Shown piece by piece: positions 12,601 to 20,286 of a stretch of DNA of 64,000 nucleotides (within the stretch, counting starts at the first letter, position 1; each line of letters begins with the position of its first letter). The position numbers were made by a program, and so were the translations under genes. This DNA comes from Flabesymbios commensalis. Its lineage: Eukaryota; Annelida; Polychaeta; Terebellida; Flabelligeridae. The notes beneath the pieces are model-generated. The model did not search any database and was not told where the DNA came from. It saw only the letters and a program-made list of their open reading frames with translations. The stretch covers positions 36,818,363 to 36,882,362 of the forward strand of contig OZ024905.1 in NCBI GenBank assembly GCA_964017125.1. The letters run 5' to 3'.

Positions 12601-15351
12601 ATTCTGACTATGTAGACATTATAATACAAACAATAAATTACATTAAGGCCTAATTATCTACGTACCCTCCCACTGCGCACACGACGTTGATTCAACGTCG
12701 CAACAACGTCGTGTGCCCAGTGGGCTGGATTAGATGTCAATCCTTGTATGACCACTGTGTGGACCATGTTGTTATTGGTTGTGGTGATGTTTTAGGACGA
12801 TGATGAGGTGAAGGGATTCCTGGGTGGACCAGCTGGACACGGACCCCCTTATTATGGATCACCTGATATGTACGCCCCCACCAATCCTGCCTACTACCCA
12901 TCCACATCACTGGACTATGTGAACGCCCCCGTTCTGGATCAGCAGAGGAGCTTCCTGGTGAGTGGGAAGCAGGGAAGCCGGGAGCCCCTCTACCTGGACG
13001 ACCAGAATAGACGGAATACTAACTATGAAGTGAGGCCTCCACAAGGTAAGATTTACAAGGGACTGGATGGCAGGAACTTCTGCAAATACCAGACGTTCAC
13101 CCAGTGTTGGTATAAGGTTGGGCCAGCATTGTAGACGATGGTCCAATTTTAAACCAGCATTGGGTCAATGTCTTGTGTTGGCTGAGTGATAACTATGTGA
13201 ATACATGAATGTAGTGATTTTTCAATGATTTCATTTGAATTAATTAATAACATTATCTTGATACAATCGTTTTCTTTTGTGAACATTGCGGTCGCCAGCA
13301 TGAGAAAATGTATTTCCTCTTCAAATGATGGTAGGATATATTGGACCTAATCATGATTATGTAGCAATGTGATTTTAACATTATGTTTATGACACACCTT
13401 TACAATAATATATCTCGTTTTGACAGTGTCCACTGTTGGAGGAGCCAGGCCACGTACCCTTGATCGTGCTGACAACGATGACTATGCCCAACAGCTGAGA
13501 CAAATGCAAAAGAACCTAGGTCCAAATGGACAACCTGCCAGGGTGAGTTACGTACAACCTGTTACTGACAAACAATAGGTTAACTTAACCCTTCAACCGC
13601 CGGTGTCGCATATATTCGGGTTTTCATTTTTTATTAGCACATCAAGTACCACATTTTAAACATGTTAAAGATAAAATGTGACATCAATCGGCAAGATTTG
13701 AAAACAGCTGATCCCCATTTTGTCAATTCTGAATAATTTTCACTCACTTGAAGTTGTGGATCGCGTCAGCGAGACACAATTTCAAGTGGGTGAAAATTCA
13801 GATTGAATAATTTGGCGGTTAAAGGGTTAAGAGGGTACCCTTGACAATGTAGTGCTCTTTGAGCAGATCAACCTAAACCGTGTAATATTATTAAGTGTAA
13901 TTGAAGTCGTGTACGGGGTTACACAGGGCTCCGTCCTTTCACCTGTATTTTACCTTATATACCACTCTGTGATCAGCATTTAATGTTACAGTCGATCACA
14001 GCTTACATGTATAACTAGACGGTCAGTCATGAGACTGCAAACGTTAATCTCCACCCGCGCGATCCGGATGCTGGTCGTAACCCGCATCATCCCAAAAATG
14101 TAAGGGATTGTTTCTTGGCCTGAGACACTTCTCTGGTGAAAGTTTAATGTAAATCCGTTCATTACTTTGTATGTAATCCTGCTGACAGACAAACAATCTA
14201 ACTAAGCCAACGAAAAACATAAACTCCTTTACTTAGAAATGTAAAAATACAGCACTAAATGTTCACTTGAGAAGTATTTTTCTTTCCTCTGATGACATCC
14301 ACTCGTATGTCTTACTTTATTTCTATAATAATTGATTCTATTTGATGTTACAGACCAACAGTAGCAGTTCTACACAGTCCCGTCAGCCCCCTCCCCCACC
14401 GGCACGCTCCTCTAGTAAAGATGCCCCACAGCCACCAAGCAACCCACCCAAACAACAACCCCCTCTACCGGCCAGGAACTACACTTCTGATGACGTACCA
14501 CGGTATGGACCTCCACCAGGTAGCGCAGTAGAAGGTGGGGCTAATACAAATATATAACTCTCGTACATTACGTCTGTTTTCTATGAATGATAACAAGGGA
14601 ATATACTATAGTCTCGCTATATCATTCTGATAATGTTCCCCGGTGTCTGTCTTGAAAATAAAAAAATGAAAGGTATCATGACTGAAATGATTAAAATGAG
14701 GCGTTTCTCAAAATAGTGGTGCTTTCACGAAGACTAGCTACGTTGGGCTTAGAGGTTGACGAATTTATTAACTGCGTGAATGAGGGAATATGATTTTACG
14801 CGCCTTTCTGATTTGCTATGACATCACAGCAAGATGAAGTGCGCAATCGAGGTTATGCCTCATTTTTTTGCTGTAAAAATAACTACATAAGAGCGATTTC
14901 GTGTCGTCAATTATATTCATAATCATTGTTGTGGTGTTCTAACTGTGAATCAACTTATTTTTAGTTAATGGCAATTTAAAATTACTGATTGTCGTGTGAA
15001 TTATTGTGTTGTAAATTTTAAATGCATTAAAATAGTACACAAATACACGGAGCACATGCAAGTTCAGTAAACAATTATTGAAATGAGTTCGATTTGTCCA
15101 GGATAGGCGGCCTAACATTATAAATTATCACATTTTTATATGCCTATTTATTGAATATCTGTCCATGTATTATGTACATTATTTTAATTCTTACTGTATA
15201 ATTTAATCTAATAGTGAGTTCTCACCATATATGTTATTGTATTGTAGGTCCTTATGGTACAGGATCTCGCCCTGCCTCTACTCACATACCTGACGCCAGG
15301 GGCAGCACCACCCGTCTCAGCCCGGCCGACCCGCGAGGACACCTGGTGTAA
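375..15351 (+). CDS. NPHS1: Nephrin orthologue, 20 exons, 5' end outside window
   Basis: Single-pass immunoglobulin-superfamily adhesion protein of the nephrin / Sticks-and-stones family, which pairs with Neph/Kirre partners at cell contacts (slit diaphragm, myoblast fusion). About 1306 residues are encoded here. Order: nine Ig-like modules, one FN3, one TM helix, a cytoplasmic tail of about 270 residues. Exons: 375-683, 997-1332, 2229-2519, 2901-3067, 5619-5769, 6026-6148, 6283-6456, 6646-6948, 7550-7819, 8902-9180, 9486-9604, 10157-10343, 10570-10758, 11004-11102, 11725-11871, 12232-12374, 12796-13045, 13427-13542, 14354-14519, 15248-15351. All junctions are GT-AG and phases agree throughout, mostly 1-1. 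Orthology rests on the Ig1 motif VQWVFDGFALGF, on VDANP in Ig8, on the FN3 strings PGFDGG and YHYVDVVPP, and on the C-terminus RGHLV; as I recall, human nephrin has all but the first nearly unchanged. No signal-peptide exon is visible. Confidence 0.95.
997..1332 (+). CDS. NPHS1: Nephrin exon 2: Ig2
   Basis: This phase 1-1 exon of 336 nt has acceptor TTTTTTCAG and donor GTGAGT. It encodes a C2-type Ig module with LRCEC, KPAAVLTWFR and YRCRA, matching the 'NAKPA..WF' pattern of Ig2 in nephrin and Sns. The codon split at its 3' end joins the next exon as Tyr, giving MYPPETPVISGY. Confidence 0.92.
1802..2038 (+). mobile_element. TTAA-flanked MITE (GCGGGG family), intron 2
   Basis: An element of about 235 bp with terminal CCCTTAAAGCGCGGGGA and ending CAGCGCTTTAA. 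It carries an internal imperfect palindrome of GACGTC motifs. Other copies (8632-8873, 35111-35364) end in TTAA, which suggests a piggyBac-type parent (inference). Confidence 0.75.
2037..2175 (+). mobile_element. Palindromic element nested at the end of a MITE
   Basis: Inverted repeat with arms AAAGGTGATCTATCACCCCT and its complement at the far end. It splits the terminal TTTAAGGTTAA of the preceding MITE and is bordered by TTAA on both sides, as expected for a TTAA target duplication. A second copy is at 20946-21140. Confidence 0.75.
2229..2519 (+). CDS. NPHS1: Nephrin exon 3: Ig3
   Basis: This phase 1-1 exon of 291 nt has acceptor TTTTGCAG and donor GTAAGA. It encodes an Ig module with LLCIARGGNPLAEVHWFRNG and YRCEASN. 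The ARGGNPLA string is almost identical to human Ig3 as I recall it. The preceding intron (1333-2228) holds two nested inverted-repeat elements. Confidence 0.93.
2901..3067 (+). CDS. NPHS1: Nephrin exon 4: N-terminal half of Ig4
   Basis: This phase 1-0 exon has acceptor TTTGTTTCAG and donor CACAG|GTATGT. It encodes the first Cys (LTCETA) and the Trp (LSWSKN) of Ig4. Read-through past the donor meets a stop at 3077-3079. The donor is also the first unit of a 63-bp minisatellite that fills the start of the 2.55-kb intron. Confidence 0.9.
3068..3640 (+). repeat. 63-bp minisatellite seeded at a splice donor
   Basis: About nine imperfect units of 63 bp, each like 'GTGTGTATGAG..ACTGAGAGTGTATAGAT..ATCA..AGTGATATCACTGAATGTACACAG'. 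The first unit starts exactly at the exon-4 donor, and later units repeat the exon-end/donor string (ACACAG|GTGTGTATG near 3130 and 3193) with varying decay. Confidence 0.9.
4500..4746 (-). mobile_element. TTAA-flanked MITE (CCGCC family), intron 4
   Basis: A copy of about 245 bp of an element ending CCCTTTAACCGCC, with an inner stem CACTTGAAG.TGT / ACA.CTTCAAGTG. This copy is old, and its terminal motifs have diverged (CCCTTTGAACACGGG and GCGGTTGACGGGTTAA). Confidence 0.7.
5619..5769 (+). CDS. NPHS1: Nephrin exon 5: C-terminal half of Ig4
   Basis: This phase 0-1 exon of 151 nt lies between TTTTGTTGTAG and GTGAGT. It encodes GGWVTKSEVTVTLEADDGG and then VMYECRAICDD, completing Ig4 to 106 residues with exon 4. 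It carries two extra cysteines (ICDD and ESCW) that could form a second disulfide; this is inference. It contains no long frame with a start codon, so I placed it by splice phase. Confidence 0.9.
6026..6148 (+). CDS. NPHS1: Nephrin exon 6: N-terminal half of Ig5
   Basis: This phase 1-1 exon of 123 nt has acceptor TTTTTCAG and donor GTGAGT. It encodes PPRPPRITGH, the first Cys in QLNCVSEGGNP and the Trp in LEWIIG. The EGGNP string matches the GGNP of this family. Confidence 0.9.
6283..6456 (+). CDS. NPHS1: Nephrin exon 7: C-terminal half of Ig5
   Basis: This phase 1-1 exon of 174 nt lies between ATTTTTCAG and GTAAGT. It joins exon 6 as IIGDEIS and supplies the second Ig5 cysteine (KLRCNSSNP), ending in VQLNIT. 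Together exons 6 and 7 make a 99-residue module. Confidence 0.9.
6491..6567. repeat. Near-perfect hairpin in nephrin intron 7
   Basis: Arms of about 37 bp (TCGTTCCCTTGGATATGAAA with its complement) enclose GTATCTGCCAC / GTGGCAGATAC. The GTGGCAGATA core recurs in the hairpin at 26440-26530. Confidence 0.8.
6646..6948 (+). CDS. NPHS1: Nephrin exon 8: Ig6
   Basis: This phase 1-1 exon of 303 nt starts FPPDAITITANP, close to FPPTNVTILAN of human Ig6. The core residues are ISCRSSSSNPSSAVSWYRD and YTCKAKN. The donor is GTAAGT. A full SINE sits in the intron immediately downstream. Confidence 0.93.
7001..7325 (+). mobile_element. Dimeric tRNA-derived SINE, intron 8
   Basis: The first tRNA-like head has a B box GGGTTCGAGCCC near 7056. 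A second tRNA-like unit follows at about 7141-7202 with CGAGGGGTAGCGTGTTCGGCC and GGCTCGAATTT. Then comes a common body (CCTCAGGAGGTTCTCATGGC) and a CATTT-repeat tail. Heads differ between copies in this window, while the body is shared. Confidence 0.85.
7550..7819 (+). CDS. NPHS1: Nephrin exon 9: divergent Ig-like spacer module
   Basis: This phase 1-1 exon of 270 nt encodes FKPTFNTDL, then YNFSANANPSDETYAWKHNG and TYSCEAKNTEGTSS. The first Ig cysteine is replaced by Phe (NFSANANP), leaving an unpaired second Cys. Human nephrin shows the same loss in the segment between Ig6 and Ig7 usually called the spacer (VSVSANP). The deviation is thus a family trait and not decay. Confidence 0.93.
7891..8635 (+). 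mobile_element. GCGGGG-family MITE split by a nested element
   Basis: It starts TTAACCCTTTCAGTGCGGGG at 7891 and resumes after the insert as TTCAAAAGAAGCGG through TTCAGCTTTTTAA at 8635. The outer ends match the other family members. The following family member begins on the same TTAA. Confidence 0.75.
8008..8522. mobile_element. 515-bp inverted-repeat element with ATTC target duplication
   Basis: Ends AGGGGAGAT..ATGC..AATGG and the complement (CCATTATGCCTGGATCTCCC then CT) form imperfect terminal repeats of about 25 bp. ATTC flanks both sides (8004-8007 and 8523-8526). It has no coding capacity. It lies inside a MITE that itself lies in a nephrin intron. Confidence 0.75.
8632..8873 (+). mobile_element. 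GCGGGG-family MITE, intron 9
   Basis: A copy of about 240 bp whose first 100 bp form a nearly perfect hairpin centred near 8685 (GACGTCTATAGACGTC). It ends ACTTAAGGGTTGA. Confidence 0.75.
8902..9180 (+). CDS. NPHS1: Nephrin exon 10: Ig with VDANP signature (human Ig7)
   Basis: This phase 1-1 exon of 279 nt encodes MKCEVDANPLPGDAFKFQR and MFQCTAQNGIGD. The VDANP.LPG..F string matches human nephrin. The usual Ig core Trp is Phe here (FKFQR). The donor is GTGAGT. Confidence 0.92.
9486..9604 (+). CDS. NPHS1: Nephrin exon 11: N-terminal half of last Ig
   Basis: This phase 1-0 exon of 119 nt has acceptor TTTTGTAG and donor AGG|GTGAGG. It encodes FPPMIEKTV, ITCNAEGEPAVSFTWTR. The FTWT core matches human IVFTWTKNG. 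Translation past the donor reaches a stop within seven codons. Confidence 0.9.
10157..10343 (+). CDS. NPHS1: Nephrin exon 12: C-terminal half of last Ig
   Basis: This phase 0-1 exon of 187 nt lies between CTGTCACCAG and GTATGT. It encodes NNELLDVTGLEYKEE, then YGPYTCMAHNELGTDTYEIS, matching the TATNALGSD segment of human nephrin. With exon 11 it forms a 102-residue Ig module. Confidence 0.91.
10570..10758 (+). CDS. NPHS1: Nephrin exon 13: N-terminal FN3
   Basis: This phase 1-1 exon of 189 nt opens SGPDPPTDIQF and contains VTLSWTPGFDGGSSQWFRVRY and YHYVDVVPPDATSYTI. The strings PGFDGG and HYVDVVPP are the most conserved part of nephrin between this protein and human. Confidence 0.95.
11004..11102 (+). 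CDS. NPHS1: Nephrin exon 14: C-terminal FN3
   Basis: This phase 1-1 exon of 99 nt lies between TTTATTTTCAG and GTGAGT. It encodes DLKLATEYMMTVRSINRLGQ and then SDFQEDTITVRTA, the F and G strands of the FN3 module (ATEY and SINRLG positions). Confidence 0.92.
11176..11420. repeat. Inverted-repeat element with Ile-loop-like stem
   Basis: Ends CCTTATCCTGC / GCAGGATAAG, with an internal hairpin GCTGGAAATTGCG / GCAATTCCAGC. A related copy is at 26185-26416 and a decayed fragment near 1487-1510. Confidence 0.6.
11725..11871 (+). CDS. NPHS1: Nephrin exon 15: juxtamembrane and TM helix
   Basis: This phase 1-1 exon of 147 nt encodes APYPGESQQDSV, then a hydrophobic helix from PLIIILTVCIV to LNVLLILFFI, then the stop-transfer block RRRRRRMEK. 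The donor is GTTGGT, weaker than the others in the gene. Type I topology follows from the order. Confidence 0.93.
12232..12374 (+). CDS. NPHS1: Nephrin exon 16: cytoplasmic tail
   Basis: This phase 1-0 exon of 143 nt encodes EASETGSQANTLEMLSA, then SYSTYDRRS and PPGYQMYE. It is acidic and Tyr-rich. Its final Tyr reads into the next exon as YEDDDEV, loosely like the YDEV sites that bind the Nck SH2 domain in mammals; that function is inference. Confidence 0.9.
12666..12724. repeat. Perfect small palindrome
   Basis: CCCACTG..CACACGACGTTG and its complement, joined through CAACGTCGCAACAACGTC. It belongs to the ACGTTG-rich palindromes that are frequent in this window. The related half-element at about 12478-12548 ends TTGTGTTTGCTG. 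Confidence 0.7.
12796..13045 (+). CDS. NPHS1: Nephrin exon 17: Tyr-rich tail
   Basis: This phase 0-1 exon of 250 nt encodes DDDEVKGFLGG, a Tyr/Pro-rich segment (PPYYGSPDMYAPTNPAYYP), LDYVNAPV, EPLYLDDQN and NYEVRPPQ. The YVNA string fits the Grb2 SH2 consensus pYxN. A second GTGAGT lies inside the exon near 12959 and could act as an alternative donor. Confidence 0.9.
13072..13187. mobile_element. CCAGCAAACA-family palindromic MITE
   Basis: Imperfect palindrome of about 115 bp with GTTGGGCCAGCATTGTAGAC at its centre and a right end TCTTGTGTTGGCTGAG. The left terminal motif is degraded. It lies in nephrin intron 17. Confidence 0.6.
13427..13542 (+). CDS. NPHS1: Nephrin exon 18: tail
   Basis: This phase 1-0 exon of 116 nt lies between CGTTTTGACAG and GTGAGT and encodes VSTVGGARPRTLDRADN, then DDYAQQLRQMQKN and GPNGQPAR. 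It carries one acidic-flanked Tyr (DNDDYAQ). It has no long frame of its own with a start and was placed by phase. Confidence 0.85.
13585..13830 (-). mobile_element. TTAA-flanked MITE (CCGCC family), intron 18
   Basis: Begins TTAACCCTTCAACCGCC and ends GGCGGTTAAAGGGTTAA, with TTAA at both borders and the inner CACTTGAAG stem. Confidence 0.85.
14354..14519 (+). CDS. NPHS1: Nephrin exon 19: proline-rich tail
   Basis: This exon starts in phase 0 after TGTTACAG. It has two class II SH3 ligands of the form PxxPxR, in RQPPPPPARSS and QQPPLPARN. The 3' end is ambiguous. Donor CCAG|GTAGCG ends the exon at 14519; donor GAAG|GTGGGG ends it at 14534, adding five residues. Both keep phase 1 and both are weak, so both may be used. 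Confidence 0.85.
15248..15351 (+). CDS. NPHS1: Nephrin exon 20: C-terminus RGHLV and stop
   Basis: The acceptor is TATTGTAG. Read in phase 1 it encodes GPYGTGSRPASTHIPDA, then RLSPADPRGHLV and a TAA at 15349-15351. Human nephrin also ends RGHLV as I recall, a C-terminal PDZ ligand reported to bind Par3. The exact match at an otherwise divergent end fixes the gene's 3' boundary. Confidence 0.92.
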
Positions 15352-15496
15352 AAAAAAACCTTTATCAACAGGCACGATAGCTCCACCCAATACTGCTCCA
15401 CAGCTAGGTCACCGTCTGCGACGCTTGCCCATCAGTGAATCAGCATTGGTTCAACGTCCCATGTTTTCTGGAAGATACTCATCATGACACCAGGCC

Positions 15497-15606
15497 TGTC
15501 CAGCAAATACGACATGTTAAACCGATGCCGATTTAATGTTGGCCGCCGTCTCCGACGTCGGCCCAACATAAATCGGCATTGGTTAAACATGTCGTGCTTG
15601 CTGCAT
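15497..15606. mobile_element. CCAGCAAACA-family palindromic MITE in nephrin 3' UTR
   Basis: Left end CCAGCAAATACGACATG, centre CCGTCTCCGACGTCGGCCC, right end CATGTCGTGCTTGCTG. The two arms pair over nearly their whole length. A half-copy (CATTGGTTCAACGTCCCATG) precedes it near 15442. Confidence 0.75.
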
Positions 15607-16256
15607 GGTTGATTTTTTTCATCATGAAGCGGTAAACATAGTGGCCTATGAGTAGGCCCTATCCCACTCGGGAGGCTACCTGGGAAGAGCTGAACTCACG
15701 TCATGTCATGCCATGTTGAGTGCCAGAGGAGCCGAAGATACTCAAAACTGATATAAAATGCATTTCAATCTACACTGCTCAGTCGGCTGCACAGAAAGTT
15801 GGATGTGGACGCTGCGTTATACATAAATTTACAAAGCGCGCTGACCACCCTATTCTATTGCTACAGCATAGTTTGGGTTCAACATCAAAGCCATGCTGGA
15901 GCCATGGGAAAAAAAGCATCGGAACATTGTTCCAGAGCCACTGTATGTGTGACCTGTCATTAGTTGACACTGGACGATCTCCATTAGGTCTATGATTCTA
16001 CGTGTACTTTATGAAGGCCCATTATATAATCTATTCCAGGAGTTGACAGATACATTCAGAAAATGCAGTGTCCCGGGATGTATTTAAGGGTTATATATTA
16101 GGCTGCCTTGAGACATGTAGAAATAAACACCACTTTAATACACTACTAATGTGTAACATATCATGTCCGTGTCATCAGTTGAGATGTATTTATTTTGGCC
16201 ATAATGTAGTTATCATGAGCAAGGCTCAGACTTATACATAACGTGTTTGTTTCAAA

Positions 16257-16262
16257 AATAAA
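16257..16262 (+). promoter_or_regulatory. Candidate polyadenylation signal of nephrin
   Basis: An AATAAA hexamer lies about 0.9 kb past the nephrin stop. Another is at 16122-16127. The 3' UTR would include a MITE at 15497-15606. Which site is used cannot be told from sequence. Confidence 0.35.
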
Positions 16263-16829
16263 GCCCATCTATAACCTAACCATAGACAAACTGCTGATGC
16301 ACCATTAGAAAAAGGGGTTCTAGGGTTTCGTTTTGCTTATATGGTGTATGGAGAGACGCCTTCAAAACAAATTGGAAAGTTTATTGCGTCTGCTTGCAAT
16401 TATACCAACAAGTCAAACAATCTCGACGCTGTAGTGTATGATGTGAAATTAATGCGAATTGTGTCGTGGACAAAATAGTGAGACCAGAATTGATGGTGAT
16501 AGGTCGGAGAACTACAGTACTCTTAAAACTACAGTACTTTTAGACCTACAACACATAATGTGGCTTATCATTTGTCATAATCATAATGCTATCAGACCAG
16601 CACAGTACAATCAGGTACTAGATGATATTAACTAGTACAATATATTATCAGCTGCATGTCTCATATTATACACTTAAATATGATGTATATTTTTATCAGT
16701 CTATTTTTGCGCCGGTACAGCTATCATATATCACTCCCATGTAAATAATCAGCAGGAATGGTGTTTATTGTTTCAAACGTGACATGTAGGCAGAATGTAG
16801 TCAATTTAAAAATGTTTGGGAACGCAGTT
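16263..16829. other. Intergenic, nothing recognised
   Basis: AT-rich sequence beyond the nephrin polyadenylation candidates. I see no splice-consistent coding exon or repeat family here. Confidence 0.5.
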
Positions 16830-16938
16830 CCAGCAAACACAAAACATTTGTATAGCATTTGCACAACGTCGGCCCAACGTCTTCGACGTTGGTCCAACAT
16901 TGTACAAATGTTATACAAATGTTTTGTGTTTGCTTGGG
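16830..16938. mobile_element. CCAGCAAACA-family palindromic MITE, well preserved
   Basis: 109 bp, CCAGCAAACACAAAACATTT at the left and its near-complement ending GTGTTTGCTTGG at the right, with centre CCAACGTCTTCGACGTTGG. One of the best copies for defining the family. Confidence 0.85.
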
Positions 16939-17819
16939 TGATGTTTACAAGACGTTATTATAAACATCGCATAGATCAGTGAAATACAAAACCATGGATA
17001 AATTTACCAAGAATGGTATTTACAACTGAGTAACCATTTTCACTGGTCGGGGTAGAACAATGTATTCGCTCCGCATATCATATGATTTCATGATCAGATG
17101 TTATATTGTCATTTTTCCATAACCGCCAATTAAATATATGAGTATATGATATAGCTATGTCGGCTATAGCATAATGAGTTAGATTAGGATCTAATTTGAA
17201 GATAAACATAGCATGTATTATAAATATAACCTCTCATTTATGACAGGTGACTTTGTACATAATCACACTTGTACTTATTTCGTCATCACATCACAGTATT
17301 TTTATAATGATTGTCAATAACTTATCAGTTGTGAATCGCTGTATCATTGTGTATGGTGGCATTGGTTTTGAATGAAGGCAGTATAATCTTCAATGTGAAT
17401 TTTTATTGCAAGATATTTCAATATTTCAACATTTTATCAATATTTCATCCTGTTAAATTAATCTGTTGTTTCTGTATTCAATTAAACGTGGAACCACCAA
17501 GCTAATATGAAGCTTCAAATGAATACTATATAAATACTTTCAGTTGACAAAAACATACTAAATTAAAAAAAAAAAATTCTAATAAAATTTAATAACATTT
17601 AATAAACATACTAAAAAAATTTAATAAAATGTTTAATACAATTTTTTTAATTTTTAATAAATTTTTAGTTTTTATTATTCTCACAATTGTCCTTGGTATC
17701 ACCTTAATGCTGTATGTGGGTTTATACCGGCTAATTGGAGTATATCGACTCTTTGCATTTAAAGGGTTATATCTGCCACTTTATAATGTGTCACTTGATA
17801 ATGTGGCGGGTACGTTCCC
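16939..17819. other. AT-rich intergenic, no gene seen
   Basis: Includes A/T-only tracts around 17555-17660. A GTGGCAGATA-like hairpin fragment lies at 17765-17815. Confidence 0.5.
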
Positions 17820-18050
17820 TTAACACTTGAAGCGCTAAGCACGACTATAGTCGTTTTCAATATGTTTTATTAGCAAGTCAAATCACTGTCATCGGGAATT
17901 AAATGAGTGTTTAAACATCAACACGTCCAAATGTTTGGTCCCAAATTAAAGAAAGATGGGGAATTTTCATCTACTCCATGATGTGGTCCGCGGTAGCGAG
18001 ACACAACTTCAAGTGAATGAAAATTTAAATTCCATAACTTAGCGCTTTAA
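17820..18050 (+). mobile_element. TTAA-flanked inverted-repeat element
   Basis: Starts TTAACACTTGAAGCGCTAAG and ends CTTAGCGCTTTAA. It resembles the CCGCC family inside but has different termini. It abuts the next element and shares its TTAA. Confidence 0.7.
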
Positions 18051-18292
18051 CCCTTTAACCGCCAAATTATTCAATCTGAATTTTCACCCACTTGAAGTTG
18101 TGTCTCGCTGACGCGATCCACAACTTCAAGTGAGTGAAAATTATTCAGATTTGACAAAATGGAGGTCAACTGTTTTCAAATATTGCTGATTGATGTCATA
18201 TTTTATCTTTAACATGTTTAAAAGGTGGTACTTAATGTGCGAATAAAAAATGAAAACCCGAACATATGCGGCAACGGCGGTTAAAGGGTTAA
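18047..18292 (+). mobile_element. TTAA-flanked MITE (CCGCC family)
   Basis: A 246-bp copy, TTAACCCTTTAACCGCC to GGCGGTTAAAGGGTTAA, with the inner stem CACTTGAAGTTGTG / CACAACTTCAAGTG. Nearly intact ends make it a good reference copy. Confidence 0.87.
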
Positions 18293-19088
18293 TTCCTCGG
18301 ACGAGTTATATGCATCACCCACATTGCAGAGTTCCATTACGCACCATTTGTGTGTGGCTAATGCCTAGGAATCCTTAACATTTAAGGATTCTAGCGGTCA
18401 CGTGTGTGCAATATTCAGACTATGCCACCATTCAATGGGAGAATGAACATAATATGTATTTACTAATTACTGTGTAGTGTTTGCTCTTATTAACAAACCT
18501 TCGAAGTCAACAAACTCTTTATACCGCAGTATACACAGTATGTACTTGTAGATTCTGTGGCATAAAGACTATGTTTCTCACGTTTATCGGCTAGAATGAA
18601 TTCCTTGTTGCCAAAACTGCTAATGCCATGTTTGATGTGAAAAATGTGCAATATTGTATATGCAGAAAGAATGATAGAAATCGGTATATTATATAATAAT
18701 AGATATACAAGATAAAGAGAAGGCTTTATAAGATTATTTTCGATCTTGCATGTGTCTTTTTACTGAAGTCACACCAAATGCATATCATTTAACATGTGTC
18801 GTGTGCTTGATGTTCAATTTTTAATTTGTTCTTGTTAAGACCGTCCGAAGCTGTTCGCAATCCAAACACACCATTTTAAAGTAAATGGTGTCCCGCACCA
18901 GAGTCTGGGGGTCGTGTATTGAAAATACATTATTCCTTCAAAAGCAAATTATCTCTCAATATTTTTTATTATTTATTCATATAATTGTTCGCGTTAGCTA
19001 CTACTCTTATTTTTTTTACTTGGTTCCTATGTCAGATATTATATTTGTGAGGCAACGCTAAATTGATGAAGAACGAGAATCTATTACC
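18293..19088. other. Intergenic, nothing recognised
   Basis: No coding exon or repeat family seen. Confidence 0.5.
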
Positions 19089-19195
19089 AAGCAAACAGGA
19101 CACATCTACCCAAAGTTTGACCAATGTTGGCCCACCCTCTACGACGTTGGCCCAACATTGGTCCAGCATCGGGTAGATGTATTGTGTTTGCTGAG
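19089..19195. mobile_element. CCAGCAAACA-family palindromic MITE
   Basis: AAGCAAACAGGACACATCTA at the left and the complement ending GTGTTTGCTGAG at the right, with centre CTCTACGACGTTGG. Confidence 0.8.
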
Positions 19196-19694
19196 TATGA
19201 AGAATGTTGAAGTATTATTTCAATGTAGATGTTTTGTTTGTTTGTAGAAGTGTGTTATTATGTGTTGCTAAAGCGTGACATATTATATTGTGGCCTTGCA
19301 ATTAAAATGTTGTATCCACCACTCTGGTATCAGGGTAGATACGACATTTTATTGCCGAAGCTATCCATTTCATGTTGGTGCTATGTACAGTTTTATACCC
19401 CCTGTTACAAAGTGGGATTTATGAATCATTAAACTTGTTAAATATGAACTTTGTATATATAATTCAAAATAGAATGCCTGGAATATCACCAGATTATAGC
19501 TTATATCAATGTGAAACAACAAGTCCGTCGTCTTCCACTCATCACATGTACTGCTCACTATGACATGAAACATGGTGCTTTATATTGTCTTGTCATTGTC
19601 ATAGTGTGTTATGTTCCCTGTATCATCATGTACATGATGTCAGCCCTCCGGGCGATCACTATAACGGATCTATGTAATCAATGTTTTATTGATA

Positions 19695-20143
19695 TTAAGG
19701 CCACTATGTTTAATTTATCTGTTTTAGATCAGAAAAAAATCCAAAATCTAATGAGGGAGTACGGTAAAAAAACATTTAAGAAAAAAACCACATTGAGCCT
19801 ATTTGTGGAAAAGTTAATGAGGGCAACAATAAAAAAACATTGGACAAATTTCTCGAAAAGTTAATGAGGGCGACGAGAAAACCCTTTTGATCTATTTGAA
19901 AAAAAGTTAATGAGGGCGACGAAAAAAACAAGCAAAAAAAACGTAGCTGGAAAAATGTTTTTTTTATCTCCTGAAATAAACTTATTTTTTTCGTAATGTT
20001 TTTTATCTTCCGAAATTAACTGGGTTTTTTTCGGAGTCCAATGCGCGCGCTGGCTAGAAAAAACGCATGTTTTTTTTTTGTAATGCGCTGCCTAATTATA
20101 ATGCGCGCGCACATCTTAAACAGAGAAAAAACATAGTGGCCTA
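19695..20143. mobile_element. 449-bp element with GGCCACTATGTTT termini
   Basis: Left end TAAGGCCACTATGTTT, right end AAACATAGTGGCCTA. Inside are at least four spaced copies of GTTAATGAGGGCGACGA-like strings (near 19749, 19814, 19861 and 19905), A-runs on the left and T-runs on the right. No transposase frame. The superfamily is not clear to me. Confidence 0.7.
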
Positions 20144-20286
20144 AGCATCTAAAGTAAACAGCTATATATTGAATAGCTTATTTAAGAATCTTAATTACTT
20201 GAATACATCGTAATAAGCAGATCACGCATTTCAACATTTCAGCTTTTACATGCGATCTGTAATAATACGATGCATTATCTATCTTG

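Noticed and set aside
15254-15487. Alternative frame over the last nephrin exon
   Set aside because: It does not join exon 19 in phase, and the phase-1 reading gives the nephrin-type RGHLV end.
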